A DNA stretch of 20,742 bases from Pseudomonadota bacterium (GCA_023432075.1 JAEYVD010000193.1:1-20742); one strand, 5' to 3'. Positions 7,774-14,986 are shown, counted from the first letter of the stretch. The notes: generated by a model from the sequence alone, not told the origin. Translations and numbers: made by a program.

Positions 7774-7790
7774 GTGGAAAACTATTCCAC
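7774..7790. promoter_or_regulatory. Inverted repeat in the iclR2/dctP2 divergent promoter region (probable IclR2 operator)
   Basis: Seen: GTGGAA-AACTA-TTCCAC, perfect 6-bp arms with a 5-base spacer, in the 127-bp gap between divergent iclR2 and dctP2. Arm spacing matches the probable operator of iclR1, but the half-site sequence is different (GTGGAA against TTTTGAA), which would keep the two paralogous circuits separate. Binding by IclR2 is inferred from position and symmetry. Confidence 0.75.
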
Positions 7791-7792
7791 TC

Positions 7793-7805
7793 GGAATTAC
7801 ATTCC
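7793..7805. promoter_or_regulatory. Second inverted repeat, probable IclR2 site
   Basis: Seen: GGAAT-TAC-ATTCC (equally GGAA, 5 bases, TTCC), three bases to the right of the first repeat and with the same core half-sites. Centres are 17 bp apart. A further lone TTCCA lies at 7836-7840. The site is 55 bases before the dctP2 start, so it is placed to control the operon promoter. Confidence 0.6.
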
Positions 7806-7859
7806 ACTACCGAGTCTTGCCAGACATCGAAAAAATTCCAAATAACACCGGAGACAACG

Positions 7860-8867
7860 ATGAAGACCAGCCTTTTCCGCTTTGCATTGACGGCCGCACT
7901 GTGCGCAAGCGCCACGACGGTCGCCGCGCAAGACATCCAGGAGCGCACGATTCGCTTCGGCCATTTGAACAACACCGATCACCCCGTCAGCGCCGGGGTG
8001 CAGAAGTTCACGGAACTGGTGGCGGCCAAGAGTGGCGGCAAGCTGAAGGTGAAGGAGTTTCCGGCTTCTCAGCTTGGCAATGAAATGCAGCAGCAGTCCG
8101 GACTGCAGGGCGGCGTGCAGGAGATGTCCGCGCCGGCTTCCACGTCGCTGGCTGGCATCGTCAAGGAGTTCGGGCTGATCGATCTGCCGTTCTCGGTCAC
8201 CGACTTCGGCCAGGCCGACGCGCTGCTGGACGGCCCGCTGGGCCAGGCCCTGATCGCCAAGCTGCCCGAAAAGGGACTGGTCGCGCTGGGTTTCTGGGAC
8301 CTGGGCTTTCGCAACGTGACGAACTCCAAGCACGCCATCGGCAAGCCGGAGGACCTGGCGGGCCTGAAGATCCGCGTGATTCCCAACCCCGTTTTCCTGG
8401 ATACGTTCAAGGCGTTCAAGGCCAATCCGGTGCCGATGCCCTTTGCGGAGCTGTACGGGGCGCTGGAATCGCGGGCGGTCGATGGCCAGGAAAATCCCTA
8501 TTCGGTGATCCTGTCCAACAAGTTCTACGAAGTGCAGAAATACGTCAGCGCGACCAACCACGTGTATGCCGCGAACATCGTGCTGGTCAGCAAGAAGTTC
8601 TGGGACAAGCTGTCGCCCGCCGAGCAGAAGATCCTGCACGAGGCGGCCGATGAAGCGCGCGGCTACCAGCGCAAGGTGAGCCGGGCCGCCGCCCAGAAGG
8701 CCGTCACGGAACTGCAGGCCAAGGGCATCCAGTTCAACACGATCGAACCGGGCGAAAAGGCCCGCATGCAGCAGGTCGTCAAACCGGTGACCGAGCACTT
8801 CACCAGCAGCTACGACCCGGCGATCGTCAAGCTCTACAACGAAGAACTCGCCCGCATCCGCAAGTAA
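7860..8867 (+). CDS. TRAP transporter solute-binding protein (DctP family), operon copy 2
   Basis: Role: periplasmic receptor of the TRAP importer encoded by the dctQ and dctM genes downstream. Seen: 335 aa; signal peptide cleaved after TVAA (residue 23); mature DctP fold with FGHLNNTDHPVSAGVQKFTELV, IDLPFSVTDFGQAD, LGFRNVTNSKHAI, the carboxylate-binding arginine region GLKIRVIPNPVFLDTFKAFKANPVP (Arg172) and LYGALESRAVDGQENP. Start choice: the frame extends back to 7761, but that would read through the operator region; the ATG at 7860 has GGAG at 7850-7853 and begins a proper signal peptide. It is paralogous to the protein at 4871-5902. Its operon partners suggest a hydroaromatic or aromatic acid ligand such as quinate, shikimate, dehydroshikimate or protocatechuate (inference). 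Confidence 0.95.
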   Translation: MKTSLFRFALTAALCASATTVAAQDIQERTIRFGHLNNTDHPVSAGVQKFTELVAAKSGGKLKVKEFPASQLGNEMQQQSGLQGGVQEMSAPASTSLAGIVKEFGLIDLPFSVTDFGQADALLDGPLGQALIAKLPEKGLVALGFWDLGFRNVTNSKHAIGKPEDLAGLKIRVIPNPVFLDTFKAFKANPVPMPFAELYGALESRAVDGQENPYSVILSNKFYEVQKYVSATNHVYAANIVLVSKKFWDKLSPAEQKILHEAADEARGYQRKVSRAAAQKAVTELQAKGIQFNTIEPGEKARMQQVVKPVTEHFTSSYDPAIVKLYNEELARIRK

Positions 8868-8886
8868 ACCGCACCGGCTCCCCATC

Positions 8887-9330
8887 ATGAAGATCCTTGT
8901 CCTGCACGGCCCCAACCTCAACCTGTTTGGCCGCCGCGAGCCGCACATCTATGGCACCACGACGCTTTCGGAGATCAACGATCGCCTGGCCGCGCTGGCC
9001 GCGGAACTGGGCGTCCAGTTGTCGACGCTGCAGTCGAACCATGAGGGCGCGTTGATCGACTTTTTGCACGAGAACATCGACTCCGCTCAGGGCGCCCTGG
9101 TGAATCCCGCCGGGCTGACCCAGCATGGCGTGCCGCTGCATGATGCCATCAAGGCCATGCCGTTTCCGACGTTGGAAGTGCACATGTCGAACATCGCCGC
9201 ACGCGAGACCTGGCGCGCGCATTCGATCATTTCGCCGGCGGTGCGCGGCACGGTGCAAGGATTGGGGCCCCAGTCCTACCTGACGGCGTTGCGCGGTCTG
9301 GTCGGTCTTTTGCAGGACGCCAAGGCATGA
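8887..9330 (+). CDS. aroQ: Type II 3-dehydroquinate dehydratase-like protein with a substituted active-site histidine
   Basis: Expected reaction: 3-dehydroquinate to 3-dehydroshikimate plus water. Seen: 147 aa, the family length, with GPNLNLFGRREPHIYG (catalytic Arg17 and Tyr22), Asn73 in NPAGLT, EVHMSNIAARE (Glu97, His99, Arg106) and Arg110. By alignment from memory to the M. tuberculosis enzyme, the usual LTHTS motif is LTQHG here, so the substrate-binding His is Gln79 and a histidine sits one residue later. The rest of the catalytic set is intact, so either a functioning catabolic dehydroquinase or a relative with altered specificity is possible. It sits between the TRAP binding-protein and permease genes and upstream of pcaHGB, which points to a catabolic role in the quinate-to-protocatechuate route rather than aromatic amino acid synthesis. 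Confidence 0.88.
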   Translation: MKILVLHGPNLNLFGRREPHIYGTTTLSEINDRLAALAAELGVQLSTLQSNHEGALIDFLHENIDSAQGALVNPAGLTQHGVPLHDAIKAMPFPTLEVHMSNIAARETWRAHSIISPAVRGTVQGLGPQSYLTALRGLVGLLQDAKA

Positions 9331-9370
9331 GCCCGGCGCCTGTGCATTCGACGCCGCAAGGAGGCTGGCC

Positions 9371-9946
9371 ATGGTCGTCATAGACAGATTCATCGGCGCG
9401 GTCTGCCGCGTGCTGGAGTTCGCCATCGCCTTGCTGCTGGCGGCGATGGTGGTGCTGGTCTTCGGCAATGTCGTCGCGCGCTACGGCTTTAACTCCGGCA
9501 TCACGCTGTCGGAAGAGCTGTCGCGCTGGATGTTCATCTGGCTGACCTTTCTGGGGGCGGTCATTGCCCTGAAGGAGCGCGGCCACCTGGGCATGGACAT
9601 GGTCGTGGCCAAGCTGCCCACGGCGGGCAAGAAGATCTGTCTCGTCGCGGGGCAGGTGCTGATGCTCTATATCGTGGGACTCATGTTCAAGGGAAGCTGG
9701 GATCAGGCAGTGATCAATGCGGACGTCAGCGCACCCGTGAGCGGCCTGCCGATGGCCATTGTCTATGTGGCCGGATTGGTGTTCTCGGTGATGGCGGGCC
9801 TGATCATCGCCATGGATCTGTACCGCGTGCTCGCCGGCAAGCTGCAGGACCAGGATCTGATCATGGTCCAGGAATCCGAGGAGGCGGTGCAGCTCAAGCA
9901 GATTCTCGAGGATGCCGGCAACGGCGCGCCAGGGAGAAGCGCATGA
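9371..9946 (+). CDS. dctQ: TRAP transporter small permease (DctQ family)
   Basis: Role: small membrane subunit of a sodium-driven TRAP importer, partner of DctM. Seen: 191 aa with four predicted membrane helices at about residues 14-36, 50-68, 88-108 and 127-149, and the DctQ pattern FGNVVARYGFNSGITLSEELSRWMFIWLTFLGA followed by ERGHLGMDMVV. The C-terminus is a charged cytoplasmic tail (QESEEAVQLKQILEDAG). The ATG is preceded by a near-perfect ribosome binding site, AAGGAGG at 9358-9364 with 6 bases to the start. It overlaps the dctM start by 4 bases (ATGA), so the two permease subunits are translationally coupled. It is separated from its binding protein by aroQ, an unusual insertion into a P-Q-M order. 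Confidence 0.94.
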   Translation: MVVIDRFIGAVCRVLEFAIALLLAAMVVLVFGNVVARYGFNSGITLSEELSRWMFIWLTFLGAVIALKERGHLGMDMVVAKLPTAGKKICLVAGQVLMLYIVGLMFKGSWDQAVINADVSAPVSGLPMAIVYVAGLVFSVMAGLIIAMDLYRVLAGKLQDQDLIMVQESEEAVQLKQILEDAGNGAPGRSA

Positions 9947-11223
9947 CCATCGCCGTATTCATCGGATCGCTGCTGGGCGTCATGGCGCTGGGCGTGCCCA
10001 TCGCATTCGCGCTGCTCGCCAGCGGCGTGGCGCTCATGTGGCATCTGGACATCTTTGACGCGCAGATCCTCGCGCAAAACGTGATTGGCGGGGCGGACAG
10101 CTTTCCGTTGCTGGCCGTGCCGTTCTTCATGCTGGCCGGCGAAATCATGAATGTGGGCGGGCTGTCGCGCCGTATCGTCGATCTTGCGCTTGCGCTGGTC
10201 GGACATGTGAAGGGCGGGCTTGGCTACGTCACGATCATGGCGGGCTGCCTGCTGTCGGCCTTGTCGGGTTCGGCCGTGGCTGACGCCGCCGCGCTCACCG
10301 CGCTGCTTCTGCCGATGATGGTCAGCGCCGGTCACAAGAAGCGGACCGCGGGCGGCCTGATTGCCGCGACTGGCGTGATCGGTCCGGTCATTCCACCGAG
10401 CATCGGCCTGGTCATCTTCGGCGTGGCGGCCAACGTGTCCATTTCCAAGCTGTTTATGGCCGCGATTGCGCCCGGCCTGATGATCGGCGGCGCGTTGTGG
10501 CTGACGTGGGCGTGGCTGGTCAGGCGCGAACAGATCGTGCCGCCGCCGCGCAAATCCGCGCAGGAGATCGCCACCGCATTCCGCAAGGCGATCTGGGCGC
10601 TCATGCTGCCGGTGATCATCCTGGTGGGGCTGCGGATGGGGGTATTCACGCCGACCGAAGCCGCGGTGGTCGCCGCGACCTACGCCTTGCTGGTGTCGAC
10701 GCTCGTGTACCGAGAACTCAAGCTCAATCAGCTATACGCCGTGTTCGTGTCGGCGGCCAAGACCAGCGCCATCGTCATGTTCCTGATCGCCGCCGCCATG
10801 GTCAGCGCCTGGCTGATCACCGTGGCCGACCTGCCGTCCAAGGTGGTGGACATGCTGCAGCCGTTCATGGGCAACAAGATCCTGCTGATGGCCGCCATCA
10901 TGGTGCTGGTGATGGTAGTGGGCACCGCCATGGACATGACACCGACCATCCTGATCCTCACGCCCGTGCTGATGCCGGTGGTGCGCGCGGCGGGCATCGA
11001 CCCGGTCTATTTCGGCGTGCTGTTCATCATCAACAACTCGATCGGGTTGGTTACGCCGCCCGTGGGCACCGTGCTCAATGTGGTGGCCGGTGTCGGGAAG
11101 ATGAAGATGGACGACGTGACGCGCGGTGTCCTGCCGTTCATGGCCGCCGAGTTTCTTGTCATGTTCCTGATGGTGGCCTTTCCGGCCCTGGTGATCATTC
11201 CCGCGCGCTGGTTTGGCGGGTAG
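9943..11223 (+). CDS. dctM: TRAP transporter large permease (DctM family)
   Basis: Role: the main translocation subunit of the TRAP importer. Seen: 426 aa, the standard length, hydrophobic throughout with about 11 to 13 membrane segments. Family signatures are present: FPLLAVPFFMLAGEIMNVGGLSRRIVDLA, GGLGYVTIMAGCLLSALSGSAVADAAAL, GVIGPVIPPSIGLVIFGV, FTPTEAAVVAATYALLV and INNSIGLVTPPVGTVLNVVAGVGKM. It starts within the ATGA overlap with dctQ. It is followed by 58 bases and then pcaH on the same strand, so the importer and ring-cleavage genes appear to be one transcription unit. It is the only TRAP permease in the window and could also serve the orphan binding protein DctP1 (inference). Confidence 0.96.
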   Translation: MTIAVFIGSLLGVMALGVPIAFALLASGVALMWHLDIFDAQILAQNVIGGADSFPLLAVPFFMLAGEIMNVGGLSRRIVDLALALVGHVKGGLGYVTIMAGCLLSALSGSAVADAAALTALLLPMMVSAGHKKRTAGGLIAATGVIGPVIPPSIGLVIFGVAANVSISKLFMAAIAPGLMIGGALWLTWAWLVRREQIVPPPRKSAQEIATAFRKAIWALMLPVIILVGLRMGVFTPTEAAVVAATYALLVSTLVYRELKLNQLYAVFVSAAKTSAIVMFLIAAAMVSAWLITVADLPSKVVDMLQPFMGNKILLMAAIMVLVMVVGTAMDMTPTILILTPVLMPVVRAAGIDPVYFGVLFIINNSIGLVTPPVGTVLNVVAGVGKMKMDDVTRGVLPFMAAEFLVMFLMVAFPALVIIPARWFGG

Positions 11224-11281
11224 GCGCCCACGCGCCTCCCGCCGGCGCACCGTGAAGCCTGATTAATGGGAGATTTCTGCA

Positions 11282-11983
11282 ATGTCCGATCTTGCTCAAT
11301 ACCGGCGCCCCTTCTGGGACACCCAGCCGGGTTACCGTTTCGATCCGTATGGGTCCACCCGCTTGCGCTCGCCGAATGAACCGCTGATCGTCGTGCCGCA
11401 GACGCTGTCGGAGATCACGGGGCCGATGTTCGGCGGGGCATTCGTCAAGCAGGGCGATAACGACCTGACCCGCGTGTCCACCGCTGAAGCCATCGGCGAG
11501 CGCATCATCGTGTCCGGCCGGGTGCTGGACGAGAACGGCCGGCCGGTGCCGGACGCGTTGATCGAGATCTGGCAGGCCAATGCCGCGGGCCGCTATCTGC
11601 ATAAGCGGGATCAGCACGATGCGCCGCTGGATCCGAACTTCAGTGGCGAAGGGCGAACCGTTACGGACGCCCAAGGCCGCTATCAATTCAAGACGATCAA
11701 GCCGGGCGCGTATCCGTGGGGCAACCATTACAACGGATGGCGTCCGCAGCACATTCACTTTTCGCTGTTTGGCCGCGCGTATGCCACGCGGCTGGTCACT
11801 CAGATGTACTTTCCCGGCGATCCGCTACTGGAGTTTGATCCCATTTTCCAGTGCGTGCCGGACGCCAAGGCGCGCAATCGGCTGATTGCCGCGCTGGATT
11901 GGGAGACTACTGCCCCCGAGTACGCGCTGGGCTATCGCTTCGACATCGTCTTGCGCGGCCGCAACGCCACGCCCATGGAGTAA
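11282..11983 (+). CDS. pcaH: Protocatechuate 3,4-dioxygenase beta subunit
   Basis: Reaction: intradiol cleavage of protocatechuate with O2 to 3-carboxy-cis,cis-muconate; the beta subunit carries the non-haem ferric iron. Seen: 233 aa with all four iron ligands, Tyr105 (GRYLHKRD), Tyr144 (PGAYPWGNHYNGWRPQ), His157 and His159 (PQHIHFS), each three residues before the P. putida positions as I recall them. The intradiol signature (GRVLDENGRPVPDALIEIWQANAAGRY) and the PcaH N-terminal extension (YRRPFWDTQPGYRFDPYGSTRLRSP) are present. GGGAG lies at 11268-11272, 9 bases before the ATG. It is directly followed by pcaG, whose ribosome binding site lies in the last codons of this gene. Confidence 0.96.
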   Translation: MSDLAQYRRPFWDTQPGYRFDPYGSTRLRSPNEPLIVVPQTLSEITGPMFGGAFVKQGDNDLTRVSTAEAIGERIIVSGRVLDENGRPVPDALIEIWQANAAGRYLHKRDQHDAPLDPNFSGEGRTVTDAQGRYQFKTIKPGAYPWGNHYNGWRPQHIHFSLFGRAYATRLVTQMYFPGDPLLEFDPIFQCVPDAKARNRLIAALDWETTAPEYALGYRFDIVLRGRNATPME

Positions 11984-11986
11984 CGC

Positions 11987-12574
11987 ATGCTCTATCCCAC
12001 CAGCTCACAGACCGTCGGCCCTTATCTGCACATCGGGCTGTCCGGGTTGAACCGCGACGATCTGACGGAAGGACGCAGCGACCTGGGTGTGCCGCCCGTC
12101 GTCATCGAAGGGCGCGTGATCGATGGCGAAGGCAATCCCGTGCCGGACGGCATGGTCGAGATATGGCAGGCCGACGCGCGCGGCGTGTACGGGCATCCGG
12201 ACGATCCCCGGCATGGCGAGGGCAGCGCGGGCTTCGGCGGCTTTGGCCGTGTGGCCACGCAGCCGGACGGCGGCTTTCGTTTCATCACGATCAAGCCGGG
12301 GCGTGTGCCCGGGCCGGACGGACAGCTGCAGGCGCCGCATCTGGTGGTATCGGTCTTCATGCGCGGCCTGCTCAAGCACCTGTCGACGCGGATGTATTTC
12401 CCGGATGAGGCCGGCGCCAACGAGGCGGACTGGATCCTGGGCAAGGTGCCTGCCAGCCGGCGCGGCACGCTGGTGGCGCAACCGGCGCAACCGGCGCAAC
12501 CGGCGCAGGCCGGCGTTCTGCGCTGGAACATCATCCTGCAAGGATCGGACGAAACCGTGTTTTTCGACATTTGA
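11987..12574 (+). CDS. pcaG: Protocatechuate 3,4-dioxygenase alpha subunit, with an AQP-repeat loop
   Basis: Role: non-iron subunit that completes the active-site pocket of the (alpha-beta)n dioxygenase. Seen: 195 aa, starting LYPTSSQTVGPYLHIGL and ending ETVFFDI, both diagnostic of PcaG, with the intradiol motif GNPVPDGMVEIWQADARGVYGHP and HLSTRMYFPDE containing the conserved arginine (Arg135). As expected for alpha, the histidine iron ligands are absent (APHLVVSVF in place of HIHFS). The odd feature is AQPAQPAQPAQ at residues 164-174, encoded by a 9-base tandem repeat in the loop before the last strands. Start is set by GGAG at 11977-11980 inside the end of pcaH, 6 bases before the ATG, implying coupled translation. 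Confidence 0.95.
   Translation: MLYPTSSQTVGPYLHIGLSGLNRDDLTEGRSDLGVPPVVIEGRVIDGEGNPVPDGMVEIWQADARGVYGHPDDPRHGEGSAGFGGFGRVATQPDGGFRFITIKPGRVPGPDGQLQAPHLVVSVFMRGLLKHLSTRMYFPDEAGANEADWILGKVPASRRGTLVAQPAQPAQPAQAGVLRWNIILQGSDETVFFDI
12475..12507 (+). repeat. 9-base in-frame tandem repeat inside pcaG
   Basis: Seen: three perfect copies of ACCGGCGCA (12481-12489, 12490-12498, 12499-12507), preceded by the partial copy GGCGCA. The unit is a multiple of three, so copy-number change by slipped-strand replication would lengthen or shorten the loop without shifting the frame. It codes for the AQP repeat of the alpha subunit. Confidence 0.9.
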
Positions 12575-12598
12575 TCCCGCGCGGCTGAGGCCCACACC

Positions 12599-13996
12599 AT
12601 GAGCACCCTTTCAGGGTTGACCGACTGCATCTATTCGGACGAGGCGATCCTGTCGCTGTTTTCCGGCGCGGCGACCGTCGGCCAGATGCTTGCCGTGGAG
12701 GCGGCTCTGGCGAAGGCGCAAGGGCAATGCGGCGTCATTCCCGCAAGCGCCGCGGCGGTCATCGATGCGGTCTGCCGGGGCGGCGAGATCAGCGACATGC
12801 TGGACATGGACGGCCTCGCCACGGCAGCGGTTGCGGCGGGAAACATCGCGATCCCGTTCGTCAAGCAATTGACCGCGGCCGTCGCGCACGTGGATGCCGA
12901 AGCCGCCCGCTATGTGCATTGGGGCGCGACCAGCCAGGACATTCTGGATACGGCGCTCGTTCTGCAGTTGCGGCAGTTGGCCGCGAGGCTCGATGCCGGG
13001 CTGTCGAGTGCCACGCTGGCTTGTGCGCGGCTGACCGGCGCGCATCGGGACACCATCATGGTGGGGCGCACGTGGCTGCAGCATGCGCTGCCCACCACCT
13101 TCGGGGCCAAGACCGCGGGTTGGCTGGAGGCGTTGGAGCGCAGCCGGCTCCGCTTGCGCGAGGACGCATCGCAGATCGCACTGCTGCAGTTCGGCGGGGC
13201 CGTGGGCACGCTGGCGAGCCTTGGCCCGGCGGGCGTTGACGTAAGGCGGGCGCTGGCCGCCGAGCTGGAACTGGGCGCGCCTGCGATGCCTTGGCACACG
13301 CATCGTGACCGTCTTGCCAGTCTGGCCGCGTCGTTGGGGGTGCTGGCCGGCACGATGGGCAAGATTGCCCGGGACGTGTCGCTGCTGGCACAGTCCGAGA
13401 TCAGCGAGGTAAGCGAGCCGGCAGGCCCGGGACGCGGCGGATCGAGCACCATGCCGCACAAGCGCAATCCCGTGGCCTGCGCGGCCATCCTGGCGGCCGC
13501 GATCCGCGTGCCGCCGCTGGTGTCGACGATGCTGTCGGGGATGATCCAGGAACATGAGCGCGCGCTGGGCGGCTGGCAGGCAGAGTGGGATGTGCTGCCC
13601 CAGATTGCCGCGTTGACGGGGGGCGCGTTGCGCCATCTCGCCGGCGTGCTGGACGGGCTTGAGGTGTATCCGGATCGCATGTTGCAGAATTTGGCGCTGA
13701 CCGACGGCCTCATCCTGGGCGAAGCCTACATGCTGGCGTTGGGAGCCCGGCTGGGCCGACTGCCTGCGCATGCGCTAGTGGAGCGCGCGTCGCGGGATGC
13801 GGTCGTGACGAAGCGTCCACTCAGGGACGCGCTGCGCGAAGCGTTGGAGAGCGATGCCGCGACGCGCGGACTGCTCAGCGACGATGATCTGGATCGTCTT
13901 GGCAATCCGGCGAATTATGTTGGCGAGGCGCCTGCGATTTGCGACCGGGTGCTGGCGGCGTGGCGCGCGGGCCGGGACGGTGTGCAGGCGGTGTAA
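12599..13996 (+). CDS. pcaB: 3-carboxy-cis,cis-muconate cycloisomerase
   Basis: Reaction: 3-carboxy-cis,cis-muconate to 4-carboxymuconolactone, the step after protocatechuate 3,4-dioxygenase in the beta-ketoadipate pathway. Seen: 465 aa, fumarase/aspartase superfamily. The superfamily signature GSSTMPHKRNP is at residues 281-291, and HWGATSQD at 107-114 and GRTWLQHALPTTFGAKTAGW near 156-175 are typical of PcaB. It lies 24 bases after pcaG on the same strand. No pcaC (decarboxylase) or pcaD (enol-lactone hydrolase) follows; the next gene is convergent, so later steps must be encoded elsewhere. Adenylosuccinate lyase and argininosuccinate lyase share the fold, but the context and the HWGATSQD form favour PcaB. 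Confidence 0.95.
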   Translation: MSTLSGLTDCIYSDEAILSLFSGAATVGQMLAVEAALAKAQGQCGVIPASAAAVIDAVCRGGEISDMLDMDGLATAAVAAGNIAIPFVKQLTAAVAHVDAEAARYVHWGATSQDILDTALVLQLRQLAARLDAGLSSATLACARLTGAHRDTIMVGRTWLQHALPTTFGAKTAGWLEALERSRLRLREDASQIALLQFGGAVGTLASLGPAGVDVRRALAAELELGAPAMPWHTHRDRLASLAASLGVLAGTMGKIARDVSLLAQSEISEVSEPAGPGRGGSSTMPHKRNPVACAAILAAAIRVPPLVSTMLSGMIQEHERALGGWQAEWDVLPQIAALTGGALRHLAGVLDGLEVYPDRMLQNLALTDGLILGEAYMLALGARLGRLPAHALVERASRDAVVTKRPLRDALREALESDAATRGLLSDDDLDRLGNPANYVGEAPAICDRVLAAWRAGRDGVQAV

Positions 13997-14070
13997 GCGC
14001 CTTGCTGCACTCAAAACGCGGGAAACCGCCGCGACGAGGATTGCTTTGACTACCCGCCTGCAACACGGCT

Positions 14071-14085
14071 GGCGCGAAGCGCGCC
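14071..14085. terminator. GC hairpin between convergent pcaB and gntR ends
   Basis: Seen: arms GGCGCG (14071-14076) and CGCGCC (14080-14085) with an AAG loop, in the 94-base gap between two convergent genes, close to the gntR stop. There is no T-run on either strand, so it may be a bidirectional roadblock or a 3'-end stabiliser rather than a classic intrinsic terminator. Confidence 0.35.
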
Positions 14086-14090
14086 GCGGT

Positions 14091-14981
14091 TCAGGACTGC
14101 CCGCGCAAACGTTCCAGTTCCGCCGACAGTTCCGCCACCAGCGCCTGGGCGCGCGCCAGCGGATCATGCCCGAGGACCGGCGCCTGCGGTTCCGGGGCGG
14201 GGTCATGCAGCCGGGGCTGCACGCTTTCATGTCCCATGCTGACGTCCACGTCGAACACCAGTTGTTCGGCGCGGTGCCAGGTGGTGAACCATTCCAGGGG
14301 CTTGCCGTGCTGGTCCATGCCCTGGCCTTGCAGCATCAGCAGCGGCGTACCGGTCTGCGTGTCGAGCAGGGCGGCGAGCTTGTCGTCGGCCGCGATGGCG
14401 CGGATCTGGTTGCGGCCGGCGCCGGGGCGCAGGCCGAACTGCCGCGTCAGGACGCCGTGCAGGGAGGCGTCGGCCAGGTGGTCGGCGACAAGGCCCGGCA
14501 CCGCGTCGGCGGGCAGCCAGGTGCGCACGTAGGCCAGCGGCGCTTCGGCCACGTGGCGCAGGCGTTCCAGCAATAAGAGGCGGGTGGTGCCGAAGAACTC
14601 GGCTACGTCGGCGGGCGGCTCGGCGGGACCCAGCGCCAGCACGCGCGTGCGCAGCGCGACACCTGATTGAGCGAACTGTTCGTAAAGGCCGGTTGACCGC
14701 TGCACCAGGCGGCGGTGTTCCTGCGGCGCCGCCACGGTGGCGGGGCGCCCGGTCTCGCGTTGGATGAGACCCTCGGCGGCAAGCGCCGCCAGCGCCTGGC
14801 GCACCACGCTGCGCGCCACGCCGAAGCGGTCGCACAGCGCCGCCTCGCTGGGCAGCACGGCGCCTGCCGCGAGCTTGTTCGTGCGGATGTATCCGCGCAA
14901 CCGCGACGCCACCTGGGCGTGCAGCGGGATGTCTCCCGCGCGGTCAAGATCGGGCAATGCGTCGTGCGTGGCGGGCGCCAT
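14091..14981 (-). CDS. GntR/HutC-family regulator with UTRA domain, last gene of the acid-sugar operon
   Basis: Role: effector-sensing repressor, probably of its own operon. Seen: 296 aa; N-terminal GntR winged helix (IPLHAQVASRLRGYIRTNKLAAGAVLPSEAALCDRFGVARSVVRQALAALAAEGLIQRETGRPATV), then a UTRA ligand domain (STGLYEQFAQSGVALRTRVLALGPAEPP, FFGTTRLLLLERLRHVAEAPLAYVRTWLPADAVPGL, LLMLQGQGMDQHGKPLEWFTTWHRAEQLVFDVDV), and a C-terminal helical tail. The frame can be extended upstream into pdxA2, but the ATG at 14981 begins a natural GntR N-terminus, has GGAGG 9 bases upstream and sits 5 bases after the pdxA2 stop. A regulator at the end of the operon implies autoregulation. The palindromes before kdgT match the HutC-subfamily style of operator. 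Confidence 0.93.
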   Translation of the reverse strand: MAPATHDALPDLDRAGDIPLHAQVASRLRGYIRTNKLAAGAVLPSEAALCDRFGVARSVVRQALAALAAEGLIQRETGRPATVAAPQEHRRLVQRSTGLYEQFAQSGVALRTRVLALGPAEPPADVAEFFGTTRLLLLERLRHVAEAPLAYVRTWLPADAVPGLVADHLADASLHGVLTRQFGLRPGAGRNQIRAIAADDKLAALLDTQTGTPLLMLQGQGMDQHGKPLEWFTTWHRAEQLVFDVDVSMGHESVQPRLHDPAPEPQAPVLGHDPLARAQALVAELSAELERLRGQS

Positions 14982-14986
14982 GGGAA

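Noticed and set aside
7761..7859. ATG at 7761 as the start of dctP2
   Set aside because: The extension would translate through the probable IclR operators and bury the signal peptide; the ATG at 7860 has a good ribosome binding site.
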